Origin: Candidatus Kapaibacterium sp.
GTDB taxonomy: Bacteria > Bacteroidota > Ignavibacteria > Kapaibacteriales > UBA2268
Direction of reading: 5' to 3'
DNA: 6,061 nt
Assembly (NCBI GenBank): GCA_938038165.1
Contig: CALHRB010000126.1
Span: 1-6,061 of the forward strand
Positions 6,023 to 6,061 of the stretch are shown piece after piece (within the stretch, counting starts at the first letter, position 1; each line of letters opens with the position of its first letter). The translations under genes were made by a program, and so were the position numbers. The notes under the pieces were generated by a model. That model ran no database searches, was not told the origin of the DNA, and saw only the letters and a program-made list of their open reading frames with translations.

Positions 6023-6061
6023 AAAAAATACAGTTTTGCGAATTATTTTTATTATTTACAA
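6009..6061 (+). CDS. 5' end of an unidentified, probably membrane-anchored protein (partial)
   Basis: An ATG at 6009 opens a frame that runs off the right edge after 17 codons. The peptide MKIPKKNTVLRIIFIIY has a basic start followed by a hydrophobic run, as in a signal anchor or signal peptide. It overlaps the ruvX end by 14 bases, as expected for a tightly packed operon. A MltG-type lytic transglycosylase is one possibility, because mltG lies next to ruvX in some bacteria and starts with an N-terminal anchor. Seventeen residues cannot establish this. Confidence 0.55.
   Translation, partial: MKIPKKNTVLRIIFIIY

Overview
The window is AT-rich bacterial DNA with compact, conserved housekeeping genes. 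Rare start codons (TTG, GTG) and weak Shine-Dalgarno sites also occur. Two candidate promoters share the layout TTG-N19-TAnnTTTG, the promoter type described for Bacteroidota. Together with a secreted plant-type leucine-rich-repeat protein, this suggests the Bacteroidota/Ignavibacteriota/Chlorobiota branch. That placement is an inference; there is no rRNA or other decisive marker here.

Left half, minus strand. From the middle leftwards run xseA (2619-1417) and xseB (1409-1203), the two subunits of exonuclease VII, only 7 bases apart. A 157-base spacer follows. Then comes the 5' part (348 codons, running off the left edge) of a gene for an exported protein with a signal peptide, a plant-LRRNT-like cap and at least 12 leucine-rich repeats. 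This gene has its own Shine-Dalgarno site and a good candidate promoter.

Middle, 2620-2749. This is a divergent promoter region between xseA and ispF. It holds a candidate ispF promoter, a weaker candidate xseA -7 box almost touching the xseA start, and a perfect 9-bp inverted repeat.

Right half, plus strand. ispF (MEP isoprenoid pathway) is followed after 28 bases by a 779-codon membrane sensor histidine kinase with a large beta-rich extracytoplasmic domain, a PAS domain and a non-canonical H-box. Its stop overlaps by one base the GTG start of ruvX/yqgF. ruvX in turn overlaps by 14 bases the start of another gene that leaves the right edge after 17 codons. Spacing suggests one transcript: ispF - kinase - ruvX - next gene.

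Functionally this is mostly core genome: DNA repair, isoprenoid precursor synthesis, and rRNA processing or Holliday-junction-like nuclease activity. Two lineage-specific genes are placed within it, the LRR protein and the orphan kinase. I see no mobile element, CRISPR array, tRNA, rRNA or clear intrinsic terminator. The least explained items are the kinase (no response regulator in view, unassigned sensor domain, altered H-box) and the LRR protein.
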